Below, piece after piece: positions 18,395 through 27,634 of a stretch of 64,000 nucleotides of DNA (position 1 is its first letter; the number at the start of each line of letters is the position of its first letter). Under the pieces are notes generated by a model, which had not been told where the DNA came from, searched no databases, and saw nothing but the letters and a program-made list of their open reading frames with translations. The translations under genes and the position numbers were made by a program. Origin of the DNA: Desulfopila aestuarii DSM 18488 (GTDB lineage: Bacteria > Desulfobacterota > Desulfobulbia > Desulfobulbales > Desulfocapsaceae); the NCBI RefSeq assembly GCF_900143695.1, contig NZ_FRFE01000024.1, positions 21,078 through 85,077 on the forward strand, in the 5' to 3' direction.

Positions 18395-20050
18395 ATGCTA
18401 AGCGATCAGGAAAAAACACGCGAAGAGTTGCTGGCAGAAGTCGCTTCGTTGCGAAAACGGCTGGCCAACGCAGAGTTGGAATTGTTTTCATTTGAAAAGC
18501 AGTGTGAGGAGCGTAACCGTGACCTCGCCCGAGAGTGTGCCGAGCACCGGAAAGCTGTTCAGGCGCTGGAAATGTCGAGGCTGATCGTGGAGCGTAGTCC
18601 CGTTATTCTCTTTCGCCGGATCGCCGGGGAAAACCCGCATCTTGAGTATATATCGGAAAATGTCCGTCAGTTTGGCTATTCGCCCGAGGATTTTTTTTCA
18701 GGTGCTATTCATTTCAAGGATGTCGTCCACCCGGACGACCAGGTGCGGGTGGGGGAGGAGATCCGTCGTTATGCCAAAGAGGACGTGGAAGAGTATACCA
18801 TGCACTATCGATGCATAACCAAAGATGGCGATGTACGCTGGATCGAGGATCAAACCTCGGTTATTCGTGATGCGGATGGGTGCAAAACCCACAATCAAGG
18901 TGTTCTGTTTGATATTACCGACCGCCGCCTCGCGGAAGAGGCGCTCAGGAAAAGCGAGGAAAAATATCGTCGGATTGTTGAAACCGCCGCCGAGGGTTTT
19001 GTGCTCATGAATGAAGACCTTATCATTGTCGATGTCAACGACGCCTATTGCCGGAACACCGGCTATTCCCGTGAAGAACTGATCGGTACGAGCTCTTTTG
19101 ACCGTGGCACAGAAGAGTTCCGCGAGTTCATGTTACAGAACAGAGATACCCTGTTGAATCAAGAATATCGGGAGTTTGAAGGCGAAGGGTATGGCAAGGA
19201 CGGCAGGCGCATTCCTTTCCTTGTGCACGGTAATACCTTAAGAAACGACCAAGGGGAGATTATTGGTCACATGGCCTTCATCACCGATATGACCGAGCAC
19301 AAGAAGGCGTTGCGATTGGCCGGTGAGGTGCAGAAAAGTCTGCTTCCCCAGGAGAAACCCCAGGTCAGAGGGCTTGATATCGCGGGAAGAAACGTCTCCT
19401 GCGATGAGATCGGCGGTGACTATTTCGACTTTATCTGGCAGCGCGATTCACACCAGGGACCGTTCAATGTGGTGGTGGGGGATATCTCCGGCCACGGAGT
19501 CGATTCTGCCCTGCTCATGACCACGGCCCGCGCGTTTTTACGGATGCGGGCTTCGCAGCCGGGGACCATCTCCGAGATCATCTCGGCCATGAACAGCCAG
19601 TTGGCGAGAGATGTGCTCGACTCGGGCCGGTTCATGACCCTCTTTTATCTCTCCATCGACCCTGAACATCGGCGCCTGGACTGGGTGCGGGCAGGTCACG
19701 ATCCTGCGCTGCTTTACGATCCGGTCCAAGACGAGTTTACAGAATTAAAGGGCGAGGGTATTGCGCTGGGGGTTGTCGACGAAGTGAACTATCATGAGCA
19801 TCGTCGTGAGCATTTGGCCAACGGCCAGATCATTGCTATCGGCACTGATGGCATCTGGGAGGCCTTCAATATTCAGGGGGAGATGTACGGTAAAAATCGT
19901 CTGCGTGAGTGTATTCGTGCCAATGCGATGCGCAGCGCTGCGGAAATTCTGGGCGCTGTATATGAGGAGTTGCGACGGTTCACCCTGGGGCGCAAAACCG
20001 AGGATGACATCACCCTGGTGGTAATTAAGGTCGATGGTCTTGAGCCCTGA
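18395..20050 (+). CDS. PAS-PAS-SpoIIE protein phosphatase (PPM type)
   Basis: A 551-residue cytoplasmic sensor phosphatase. An N-terminal coiled coil precedes PAS 1 (about 65-175) and PAS 2 (about 185-300), then a SpoIIE/RsbU-type PP2C domain at about 330-545 with the metal-binding segments DEIGGDYFDF, VGDISGHGVDSAL and GTDGIWEAF. Such proteins dephosphorylate anti-sigma-factor antagonists in partner-switching systems. No anti-sigma factor or STAS antagonist is linked here. ATG 18395 is preferred because GGAG sits 5 bases upstream; an ATG at 18371 overlaps the methyltransferase end but lacks a ribosome site. Confidence 0.9.
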   Translation: MLSDQEKTREELLAEVASLRKRLANAELELFSFEKQCEERNRDLARECAEHRKAVQALEMSRLIVERSPVILFRRIAGENPHLEYISENVRQFGYSPEDFFSGAIHFKDVVHPDDQVRVGEEIRRYAKEDVEEYTMHYRCITKDGDVRWIEDQTSVIRDADGCKTHNQGVLFDITDRRLAEEALRKSEEKYRRIVETAAEGFVLMNEDLIIVDVNDAYCRNTGYSREELIGTSSFDRGTEEFREFMLQNRDTLLNQEYREFEGEGYGKDGRRIPFLVHGNTLRNDQGEIIGHMAFITDMTEHKKALRLAGEVQKSLLPQEKPQVRGLDIAGRNVSCDEIGGDYFDFIWQRDSHQGPFNVVVGDISGHGVDSALLMTTARAFLRMRASQPGTISEIISAMNSQLARDVLDSGRFMTLFYLSIDPEHRRLDWVRAGHDPALLYDPVQDEFTELKGEGIALGVVDEVNYHEHRREHLANGQIIAIGTDGIWEAFNIQGEMYGKNRLRECIRANAMRSAAEILGAVYEELRRFTLGRKTEDDITLVVIKVDGLEP

Positions 20051-20089
20051 AAAATGTACTTTTTAGAGGCATGACAGGACTTGTTTGAC

Positions 20090-21427
20090 CTAATCGTCCC
20101 TTGTCTTTCTTGCCGCCTCTTTATTGGCGGTCGCCATCTCTTTAGCTGTTACTGAATCGTTGTATCTATCAAACAGCTTTTTGGCACAGTCCGGACAGAT
20201 GGAGTGGCTGAATTCTGCTTCCGAATGATGGCGGATATAGGTCTCTATCCGGTTCCAGTAACCTGAATCGTCACGGATCTTCTTGCAGGATGAACAGATA
20301 GGCAAAAATCCGCGCAGGGTTTTCACCTCGGAAAGGGCCTTACGGAGCGAATCGTTCAAGTGAATGATCTTGGCCAAAAAAAGCAGAACACAGGCCATGA
20401 AGATGATCAGAAATACAATCTCCTTGAGATACTTGTGAAAAACGTCTCCAAGGGTAAAGGCACCGAAATCCTGGTAGGGCCCAGTCCGTAATTCCTTAAA
20501 AAGTTCATGAACGCCCTGATAGTTGAGGGGTGGTGTCCATCTGGCATATTTCCCAGTTACTGCTGCCGGACTGCCCGGCTTCATCGTGAGCAGGGCGACA
20601 ATTACCTTCTCGACGACGGTCTCATCGGTGTGCTGCAGCCGTGCCAGCGGCCATTCTGGATAAAGTTGGGTAGAAAGCAGGTAGGGAAAGTCCGGTACCT
20701 TCTGCTGGTTGAGAATTTTCAAATCTGCCAGCTTAATTCGTCCTTCCTTCACCATGTTTTCAAGAACGTGAGTGCGGACGGTTCCCGCATCCACCTCACG
20801 GTTGAGCACTTTGTAGACAATTTCATCATGGGGAAGCCCGTTAAACAGTAATTTGGCAAAGTCATGCTGAGGATTTATCCCAGCTCGTTTCAGTGTCTGC
20901 CAAGCCACAAGATATCCTCCAAGCGAATTGGCCCCAACCGCCAGAAATGTCTTGCCCCGAAGGTCAGAAAGATCGTTGATGTCACCCCGGTCGCTGCGGG
21001 TAAAAATCACCCCGCCAAACTCTTTGAAGGGGTGCCCATCAATGGAAACCACCATGGTCAAAATCCTGGTGACCCCGAAATTTGCCTCAAGCGTCACGTA
21101 ATGGGCAGTATTGGTCAGCACGAAATCAATGGTTTTTTCGGTGACAGCCCGATCTATCTCCGGATAATTCATCGGTACCATCTGGAAACGATAGCCGGGT
21201 ATAGCCACATTTAGATACTCGGCTGTGGGCGCCCATTGTGTCCTGGTCTGTTCGGCGGTACGAAAACTCAATACTCCAATTTTTATTGGCACCGGTTCCG
21301 CGGCCAGGTTGAAGGGCGCCCACACTGCCATGAGCAAGGCCAGTACCGATGTTGTGAAAAGGTATATGTTTTTTCGAGTGGATTCGAAAAAAGGCTCGAG
21401 AACCACTTTTATCATGTTGTGATACAT
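20090..21427 (-). CDS. PhnD-type periplasmic receptor, TM and four-cysteine tail, no kinase
   Basis: A 445-residue membrane protein. An N-terminal signal/anchor leads into a PhnD-like binding domain (about 45-330, starting PIKIGVLSFRTAEQTRTQWAPT), a TM helix (about 358-378, IVFLIIFMACVLLFLAKII), a short coiled coil and a C-terminal tail with two CxxC pairs (LPICSSCKKIRDDSGYW and SICPDCAKKLF). That tail is common at the C-termini of deltaproteobacterial sensors and looks metal-binding; its function is not established. No kinase, cyclase or receiver is present, so how it signals is unclear. The sensor domain aligns throughout with that of the hybrid kinase at 9252-12704, including conserved Trp, Tyr and GTVRT segments. 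It may cooperate with a partner kinase. Confidence 0.85.
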   Translation of the reverse strand: MYHNMIKVVLEPFFESTRKNIYLFTTSVLALLMAVWAPFNLAAEPVPIKIGVLSFRTAEQTRTQWAPTAEYLNVAIPGYRFQMVPMNYPEIDRAVTEKTIDFVLTNTAHYVTLEANFGVTRILTMVVSIDGHPFKEFGGVIFTRSDRGDINDLSDLRGKTFLAVGANSLGGYLVAWQTLKRAGINPQHDFAKLLFNGLPHDEIVYKVLNREVDAGTVRTHVLENMVKEGRIKLADLKILNQQKVPDFPYLLSTQLYPEWPLARLQHTDETVVEKVIVALLTMKPGSPAAVTGKYARWTPPLNYQGVHELFKELRTGPYQDFGAFTLGDVFHKYLKEIVFLIIFMACVLLFLAKIIHLNDSLRKALSEVKTLRGFLPICSSCKKIRDDSGYWNRIETYIRHHSEAEFSHSICPDCAKKLFDRYNDSVTAKEMATANKEAARKTRDD

Positions 21428-21816
21428 TGGATGAATGTTGTCATCGTAAGATGTTGAGATTTTTCTCAGCTTCTTCTGTCGTTTTCATGTAAAGGGCTGC
21501 TTAGCTATCAGCCAAGGCTGTCCAATGGTACGTTTCCCTTGTTACATCATCTGTTTTTTTCTTTTGCTCATTTCATCATACAGGATAGCGAACTGTTTTC
21601 GGTAGGCAGGAACCGTAAATAGTCACAAGTTTTTTTGGAGATAGAGTTTTCCTGTCCCTTCGTGTCATGTTGCTTAACTATAGATAGAAAAACTATTGAG
21701 GTATACATGCCAGCATGATATCATGAATATAACGTAAAAACGAATAGATAGGCGATATATGTGCTAGGGAGCATTGTATATTCAATAATATCGAAGTGTT
21801 ACGTAATGGTGGCGGC
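21428..21816. other. 389-bp intergenic region
   Basis: AT-rich spacer between two divergent genes. Apart from the candidate promoter at 21696-21724, nothing convincing is seen in it. Confidence 0.4.
21696..21724 (+). promoter_or_regulatory. candidate sigma-70 promoter for PilZ-like gene
   Basis: TTGAGG (21696-21701), 17-bp spacer, TATCAT (21719-21724). The start codon lies about 90 bp downstream. Confidence 0.4.
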
Positions 21817-22725
21817 ATGGCTCTGATGGTTGCAGAACATACTGAAGTAACTAGAAATATCAGCATTTTTTTCCCTGGGGGCTGTTTCCCTCAAGATGGT
21901 GACTTCTCATCTGGCGATGCTTCGGAGTATTTGACCGAAAAATCGGAGATTCTGCCCTATCTGCAGACACTGCTTTTTGAAGAACGTCTGGTAGGTGTGC
22001 AGATCGAACACCAGACCCGACATTTCTATACCTCTCTCGTTGATGAACTGCCCGACTTGGTCCAATTAAATGATGTGATCAGTGTTGATCCGGACCATGA
22101 GCCGGGGGCGTATCTGAAAAAACTTTCGCACATAAACCTGGCGCCACTGGAACCGGTTGCCGGCAATCTTTTGATACGTCAGAGTAAATTCATGGTGCTG
22201 GAGTTTTATACCGGCACAACCTCGGTTGAGCTGGGCACCTTTTTCATCAAAATCGCTCAGAAGCGCGGCGAGCAGGTGGTACAGTGCGCATTTCCGATAT
22301 TGGCCAGAATTACGCGAAATGCCAGGCCATTTCGGGCGAAAACCCATAAGGACTACCAGTCGTTTATCAAAATTCTTATTGGACCAAGAGAGTTTCTGCA
22401 ACAGGAGTTCTCATTGATTGATCTGAGTGCCAGGGGGCTTGCATTTGGCAGTGATGTTCCCCTTGAAGCTATTTCTATGGGCTCTCGTCTCAAAGTTGCT
22501 GTTGATTGTCGCTCATCTGAACCTATTGAAGTGAATGCTGTCGTCCGGCATCTGGCCAGAGCTCGAAAACATAACAAGGCCACCTATGTCTGTGGTATTG
22601 AATTTGATCTTGAAACGCGTGCACTCGCCGCGATGATCGAACAGAAGTTCACAGTCCTGCAGCGAACATTTATCAGGGCCTTACGGGAAGAAACCGAAGG
22701 GCTGGGTGTTGAACTGAAGTTATAG
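21817..22725 (+). CDS. PilZ-like domain protein (YcgR-type architecture)
   Basis: A 302-residue protein with an N-terminal beta-rich domain (about 60-185, YcgR-N-like) and a C-terminal PilZ-like domain (about 195-290). The second PilZ signature is present as IDLSARGLAF (D-x-S-x-x-G). The first, RxxxR, is not canonical: the segment RITRNARPFR has arginines every third position instead. Cyclic di-GMP binding is therefore plausible but unproven. The start at ATG 21817 has GGTGG just upstream; GTG 21796 is in frame. It sits in a block with an HD-GYP phosphodiesterase gene, but not adjacent to it. Its stop is 5 bp from the convergent GlxA-type gene. Confidence 0.65.
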   Translation: MALMVAEHTEVTRNISIFFPGGCFPQDGDFSSGDASEYLTEKSEILPYLQTLLFEERLVGVQIEHQTRHFYTSLVDELPDLVQLNDVISVDPDHEPGAYLKKLSHINLAPLEPVAGNLLIRQSKFMVLEFYTGTTSVELGTFFIKIAQKRGEQVVQCAFPILARITRNARPFRAKTHKDYQSFIKILIGPREFLQQEFSLIDLSARGLAFGSDVPLEAISMGSRLKVAVDCRSSEPIEVNAVVRHLARARKHNKATYVCGIEFDLETRALAAMIEQKFTVLQRTFIRALREETEGLGVELKL

Positions 22726-22730
22726 GGTCA

Positions 22731-23720
22731 TTACACCTTCACCTCGTCGTACAGCAGAGTAAATCGCTTGCGATAGGCTGAAGGTGAAAGACCGGTGTAC
22801 TTTCTGAAAAGTCGACGAAACGAGGTGACATCCTCATATCCCACCGCTCTGGTGATGAAGTCGACAGTTTCTCTGGTCTTTGTAAGTGACTCTCTGGCCG
22901 CCTCAATGCGTATTCTTTGCAGGTATTCACTTGGGCTGTCGCCTGTGGCTTTTTTGAAACGTCTGGTGAAGGTTCTCTCGCCAAGGCCTGCCGTTCCGGC
23001 AAGCTGGGCAATTGTTACCGGCTGGGAAAAATGGGTTTCCAGCCATTGTTGTGCTTGCAAAATCTCCGCATCACCGTGCTGGGTATAAAAGCTGCAAGTG
23101 GCATAAGGGAGCTGCGCCTGCCTGGTGGTATCAATCAAAAATGTCCGAGAGATAGCGGTGGCCAGCTCAGGTGTGCCGAAGCGGCGTACCAGGTAGAGGC
23201 AAAGGTCAAGGTAGGAAGTGACGCCGCCTGAACTGATGATGTCACCTTCGTCGATCAGCATCTTTTCCGCCCTGAGGATAACCTTCGGGAACTGCTGTTT
23301 GAATTCATTTGCCAGGGCCCAGTGCGTCGTGGCCCTTCTATTGTCCAGAAGTCCCGTCTTGGCGATTAGAAAGGAACCTGCGCAGACACAGCAGATGCAT
23401 GCACCTGAACTGTGCTGGCGAATGAGCCAGCCGATGAGATGCTGATTGTGGAGGGTGGGTTGGAGATCACCATATGCTGCAGGGATAATGATGATATCGT
23501 AGGTCTTGTTATCGGCTATTGTGGCGGTGGATGCGATCTGCAAGCCGTTGAAGGAGGTCGTTCCGGCAATGCTTGGTTGGACTATGTTGACCTCACAAAA
23601 TGGTTCGCTGTCGTTATGCATCTGTTGCCATTGCAGATTGCTTACCGAGAAGATGTCCTGCGGGCCGGTGATGCTGGAGGAAATGGCGTTCTGGATGGCA
23701 AGAAGTGCGATAGTGAGCAT
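22731..23720 (-). CDS. GlxA-family AraC-type transcriptional regulator
   Basis: A 329-residue regulator. The N-terminal DJ-1/PfpI-like (class I glutamine amidotransferase-like) domain at about 1-190 has the CVCAGSFLIAKTGLLDNR nucleophile-elbow-like segment. A C-terminal AraC HTH pair at about 220-320 includes QPVTIAQLAGTAGLGERTFT and the AraC signature ending GYEDVTSFRRLFRKYTGLSPSAYRKRF. Such proteins usually regulate neighbouring amine or amino-acid catabolic genes. It is divergent from the cysteine hydrolase gene, its likely target. Confidence 0.9.
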   Translation of the reverse strand: MLTIALLAIQNAISSSITGPQDIFSVSNLQWQQMHNDSEPFCEVNIVQPSIAGTTSFNGLQIASTATIADNKTYDIIIIPAAYGDLQPTLHNQHLIGWLIRQHSSGACICCVCAGSFLIAKTGLLDNRRATTHWALANEFKQQFPKVILRAEKMLIDEGDIISSGGVTSYLDLCLYLVRRFGTPELATAISRTFLIDTTRQAQLPYATCSFYTQHGDAEILQAQQWLETHFSQPVTIAQLAGTAGLGERTFTRRFKKATGDSPSEYLQRIRIEAARESLTKTRETVDFITRAVGYEDVTSFRRLFRKYTGLSPSAYRKRFTLLYDEVKV

Positions 23721-23939
23721 AGGTCGTGAAAAATGATTGTTGAGAAAAGAGGATTGGCCAGATTTATCTCAGCATAATAGTATTTCATCGTATTGTCCAA
23801 TTTGACCCCTATTATGTCTGATCAGACACTTTTGCTGCTGGCTATATCTATCTTACAATAGCAGCATGTCGAATACGGGTTTTGGGCCGGGGAAAACAAG
23901 GCGACCTGAATTTCAACGATGCATTCTACGATTATCAAC

Positions 23940-24083
23940 TGAGCCTTTTGCAAAAGTATCATTTTCCTTCAAGATCAAGGCGTGTGAAAAAATTTTATCA
24001 CAGACATATACACAATATTTCGAGGATCAAATTTTGAACATAACGCAGAGATTGAGCGAAAAGGAACTTTTGCAAGTGGCTCA
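23940..24083. repeat. MITE-like element with terminal inverted repeats
   Basis: A 144-bp AT-rich segment bounded by imperfect inverted repeats. The left end starts TGAGCCTTTTGCAAAAGTAT; the complement of the right end starts TGAGCCACTTGCAAAAGTTC. Over about 27 nt there are three mismatches and one gap. It has no transposase and ends 8 bp before the GGAG ribosome site of the hydrolase gene, so it lies in the regulator-hydrolase intergenic region. A 14-bp internal word (23968-23981) recurs inverted at 62780-62793. Confidence 0.6.
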
Positions 24084-24101
24084 ACTATCTTGGAGAATAA
24101 A

Positions 24102-24653
24102 ATGAATAACACCGCACTCATTATCATCGATGTTCAGAACGATTATTTTCAGGGCGGCAGGATGGCGCTGCCAGGTGCCGAGGAGGCTGCTGCAAACATC
24201 CGGCAGGTGCTGGAATCATTTCGAGAGAATAAGCTACCGGTTATTCATATCCAGCACGTTTCACTGCGAGAAAACTCCACCTTTTTTCTGCCGGAAACAG
24301 AAGGTGTCAAGATTCACCAGCTGGTCGAGCCGGCAGCCGGGGAAAAGGTGATTGTCAAGCACTGGCCCAACAGCTTCCGGGAGACGGAATTCTTAGAATA
24401 TCTGCAGCAAGAGGGTATTGAACATTTGGTCATCTCCGGAATGATGACCTTTATGTGTGTGGATGCAACCACGCGGGCAGCACTGGATCTGGGATTTGGT
24501 TGTACGCTACTCCATGACTGTACTGCAGCGCCGCCTGCCGAATTTGCCGGGGTCAGTTGTAGTGCAGAGCAGGTGCGGGCGGCGGTGACCAGTGCCTTGG
24601 CCCTGTTGTGTGATCGGGTGCTGAGTAGTGAGGAAATGGTGGCGTTGCTGTAA
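24102..24653 (+). CDS. isochorismatase-family cysteine hydrolase
   Basis: A 183-residue enzyme of the isochorismatase-like hydrolase fold. The catalytic triad is visible: Asp10 (ALIIIDVQNDY), Lys86 (VIVKHWPNSF) and Cys119 (MTFMCVDATTRAA). Members hydrolyse amides or vinyl ethers (nicotinamide, N-carbamoyl compounds, isochorismate); the substrate here is unknown. ATG 24102 has GGAG seven bases upstream; a TTG at 24090 is in frame but not needed. It is divergent from a GlxA-type regulator, a recurrent pairing that suggests regulation by it. The MITE-like repeat is inserted immediately upstream of the ribosome site. Confidence 0.9.
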   Translation: MNNTALIIIDVQNDYFQGGRMALPGAEEAAANIRQVLESFRENKLPVIHIQHVSLRENSTFFLPETEGVKIHQLVEPAAGEKVIVKHWPNSFRETEFLEYLQQEGIEHLVISGMMTFMCVDATTRAALDLGFGCTLLHDCTAAPPAEFAGVSCSAEQVRAAVTSALALLCDRVLSSEEMVALL

Positions 24654-24672
24654 GCCGGTCTGAAGTTGCGAG

Positions 24673-27285
24673 TTATGCGCTATCTTGCAGGAAGTGCAGA
24701 ATCTCTTTCCGTACTTTCTGAAATTCGTTTTTCAGGTCGGTAAGAAGCGCATCGAGCATGTCGGCGTTGTTGTCTCTACATTCTGCTTCGATCGTTTTGG
24801 TAATGGCATGAAACCTGTTCACTGAGAGATTTGACGCCGCTCCCGCAATTTTGTGGGCTTGATCGGAGGCCTGTTGCAGGCTGCGGCTGTTGATAAGATT
24901 TTCCAGAATCTTGAGCTGCTCTGGGGCATCGTCGAGGAACATGTTCATAATCTGGCGGGCAAGCTCATTATCCCCCATGAGCCGGTGCAGCATTGCTGCA
25001 GAGTCAAATTGTAGCAGCTCTTCAGGAGCTGTGTTGTTCGCCAGGGCTGTAACAGCTGCGGGCTGGGAGACCGGTTCAAGACTACCTTGCGGCAGCCACA
25101 TGTCGAGCTTAAGTAGAAGCTCCTGCGGTTTTATCGGCTTGGTCAGATAGTCGTTCATTCCCGCCTGTAAACACCGTTCCCTGTCACCGGCAATAGCGTG
25201 GGCGGTCAGGGCAATAATAGGAATGGTGCTGGAATTGTGGGTAAAGGTACTGGTCCTGATCTTTCCGGTTACTGTCAATCCATCCATCTTCGGCATCGAT
25301 ACATCCATAAGGATGAGATGGTATTTCTTTTGTTCGAGGGCTTTGAGGACATCAAGGCCGTTATCGACGGTGTCGACCTGTTCGATGCCCGATTTCGCCA
25401 GAATACCGACCAACACCTCCCTGTTGATGGGGTTGTCTTCCGCCAGTAATATTTTCACCTCGCGAAGGGATTGGGTCATAGCGGTCGTGTCGCTGGAGAA
25501 AATGGGCTCGGCAGAACGTTGCTCGTCACTGCAGCACAAACGAAGCTCACCAAATTGAATGGGCTTTTTCAGGATGACGGCCTGATCTGTGACTGTTTTG
25601 GCAATCTCCGGCAACAGTTCACCTGCTTCAGCCAGCAGGATTAACCGGTGTTGGCCGGCAGCAACTGACTTCCAAAACTGTTGTAATCTCTCTTCTCCTG
25701 CAGGTAACAGACATGCCTGATCAATGAAGAGAAAGTCACCGGGTTGCATAGCAGCGGGCTGTTTGGTCATCTCCTGCATGAGCATTTCGGGTGTCGAGGT
25801 GCAATGTACTGTCGCTCCCCAATAGGAGATCTGGCAATTCAGCATTTCAGTCAGCATCTCATTTGCAGCAGCGATCATGACCGATTTTCCATGCAGGTCC
25901 GGGGAAGGGTGCTGTTCTCCTGCTGGTGCACATTTTTCCAGACGGGCTGTGAACCAGAACTCAGAGCCGTGACCGGCGGTACTGCTGACCCCTATTTCTC
26001 CGCCCATCCGTTCACATAGCTGTTTGGAGATGTTGAGCCCGAGTCCGGTGCCGCAGTATTCACGAGTGGTGGGGGTGTCTATCTGGCTAAAGCTGTGAAA
26101 GAGTTTTGGCTGATCTTCATCGGCGATTCCGATCCCTGTGTCCTTTACGGAAAAGAGCAGCAAAATGTGTGATGGGCTTTCCTCCCTGGTACTGACCTTG
26201 ACCGTCACATGACCTTCGGGGGTAAACTTTAAGGCGTTACTGGTCAAGTTGATAAGAATCTGCTGTAACCGATCAGCGTCGCCGCCTACATGTGACGGAA
26301 TTTCCGGATCAGCCCAGACAATAAGCTCTACATCGCTATTATAAATCTTCTGGGTGGCGATAGCGGAAAATCTGTCCAGCATCTCGCGCAGGTCAAATGG
26401 TTTGATGTTTAATTCGAATTTCCCGGCCTCAATTTTGGAGACGTCAAGGATATCGTTAATAATGGTGAGCAGGAACTCACCGCTTGTGCGCAGGGTGGTG
26501 GCGTAATGGATCTGGTGTTCATCGAGTTTTGTGTCCAATAGCATTGAGGTCATGCCAATAACGCCGTTAAGTGGCGTCCTGATCTCGTGGCTCATATTGG
26601 CGAGAAATTCACTTTTCGCCCTATTGGCTGATTGTACTTCAGCGATAAGGCGCTCACGCTCTTTCTCTATTCGTTTCCGCTCCACAATTTCGTCGTTTAA
26701 TGCTTCGTTCTGGGCTTCAAGCTTGGTGCTGTAGGAATGACGCAGGTATTCCAGCCAGAAAGTGACCCCGGTAACTGTGACATAAGAGGCAAAAAAACGT
26801 ATCTTGAATGCGATATGATATGGATAGATTTCCAAGAAACCACGTGGGATAAAAAAGAGGAAGAACGTGAGAATAATGGTGATGGTGCTCCAGATCAGGC
26901 CTTCGTTTTTGCCGAAAAGAAAAAAGGTGATGAAGGGGAAGGTATACAACCATAAAATTTTTGACCCGCTTTCACCACCATAGATAAGTAGATACAAAAG
27001 CAGCGAAGCATAGAGTACGGCGTTGAAACGATAGACGATGATTCCTTTCTCGCTGTATTTGATCAGCAGCCAGCCTATGGAGAGACAGGTGGCGGAAAGT
27101 GCCGCAAATGCGGAAACCCAGATGTCACCGTTACGAAAATTTGTGATCCCGAAAACGAGCATCAACGGGATGCCGAACAGCAGAAACAGAGAAAAATGCT
27201 GAAAACGTGTTCTTTCCTCCTTGGAAAGTCCGGTTGTGCTGGTCGCGATAACAAAGAGTGTGTGCAGGTTTTTGGCCAGGTTCAT
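24673..27285 (-). CDS. membrane hybrid histidine kinase with two receivers and Hpt
   Basis: An 870-residue phosphorelay kinase. About six or seven N-terminal TM helices (about 10-200) form a MASE-like membrane sensor. A coiled coil, HisKA ([19 protein letters not shown]), HATPase ([18 protein letters not shown], then [12 protein letters not shown]), a degenerate receiver (about 475-590), an intact receiver ([20 protein letters not shown]; Asp in [13 protein letters not shown]; Lys in YLTKPI) and an Hpt domain ([14 protein letters not shown]) follow. The chosen start is ATG 27285; the frame continues 38 codons upstream to a TTG without support. Convergent with the hydrolase gene. No output regulator is adjacent. 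Confidence 0.9.
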   Translation of the reverse strand: MNLAKNLHTLFVIATSTTGLSKEERTRFQHFSLFLLFGIPLMLVFGITNFRNGDIWVSAFAALSATCLSIGWLLIKYSEKGIIVYRFNAVLYASLLLYLLIYGGESGSKILWLYTFPFITFFLFGKNEGLIWSTITIILTFFLFFIPRGFLEIYPYHIAFKIRFFASYVTVTGVTFWLEYLRHSYSTKLEAQNEALNDEIVERKRIEKERERLIAEVQSANRAKSEFLANMSHEIRTPLNGVIGMTSMLLDTKLDEHQIHYATTLRTSGEFLLTIINDILDVSKIEAGKFELNIKPFDLREMLDRFSAIATQKIYNSDVELIVWADPEIPSHVGGDADRLQQILINLTSNALKFTPEGHVTVKVSTREESPSHILLLFSVKDTGIGIADEDQPKLFHSFSQIDTPTTREYCGTGLGLNISKQLCERMGGEIGVSSTAGHGSEFWFTARLEKCAPAGEQHPSPDLHGKSVMIAAANEMLTEMLNCQISYWGATVHCTSTPEMLMQEMTKQPAAMQPGDFLFIDQACLLPAGEERLQQFWKSVAAGQHRLILLAEAGELLPEIAKTVTDQAVILKKPIQFGELRLCCSDEQRSAEPIFSSDTTAMTQSLREVKILLAEDNPINREVLVGILAKSGIEQVDTVDNGLDVLKALEQKKYHLILMDVSMPKMDGLTVTGKIRTSTFTHNSSTIPIIALTAHAIAGDRERCLQAGMNDYLTKPIKPQELLLKLDMWLPQGSLEPVSQPAAVTALANNTAPEELLQFDSAAMLHRLMGDNELARQIMNMFLDDAPEQLKILENLINSRSLQQASDQAHKIAGAASNLSVNRFHAITKTIEAECRDNNADMLDALLTDLKNEFQKVRKEILHFLQDSA

Positions 27286-27525
27286 GCTTTCGGCTGTGAA
27301 TGACAGATGGGTAAAAGTGATGTTAGAAACAACACGAGTGTTTGTTTTTGAGTAAAGATTACAAAGGGTATTCGATACATTTGGTTTGAATGAAAACAAG
27401 ATTACATTAACTACTACGGGTTCGGTAAACCGGTAGGATCAGTATAGCATGCATCTGTTGGAAAATGTTATAGCCGCCGATTTATTCTTGCCATAAACAC
27501 CATTTTTTTATGTGTATCTTATGAA

Positions 27526-27541
27526 AACTGTCAGCACAGTT
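27526..27541 (+). promoter_or_regulatory. operator-like palindrome upstream of quinone oxidoreductase
   Basis: AACTGT, CAGC, ACAGTT: a perfect inverted repeat immediately before a TAATAAT -10-like sequence (27543-27549), in the 350-bp divergent region with the membrane kinase. Confidence 0.3.
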
Positions 27542-27634
27542 GTAATAATGAATTGCTAGATGGTAGGGTTCAGATGATCTCTAAAAAGATTATTGTTGAG
27601 GAATCTGACAATCTTTCACTTTAGGAGGAGCATC

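Noticed and set aside
23866..24105. 79-codon frame across the MITE-like element
   Set aside because: No ribosome site, and most of it is read through the inverted-repeat element.
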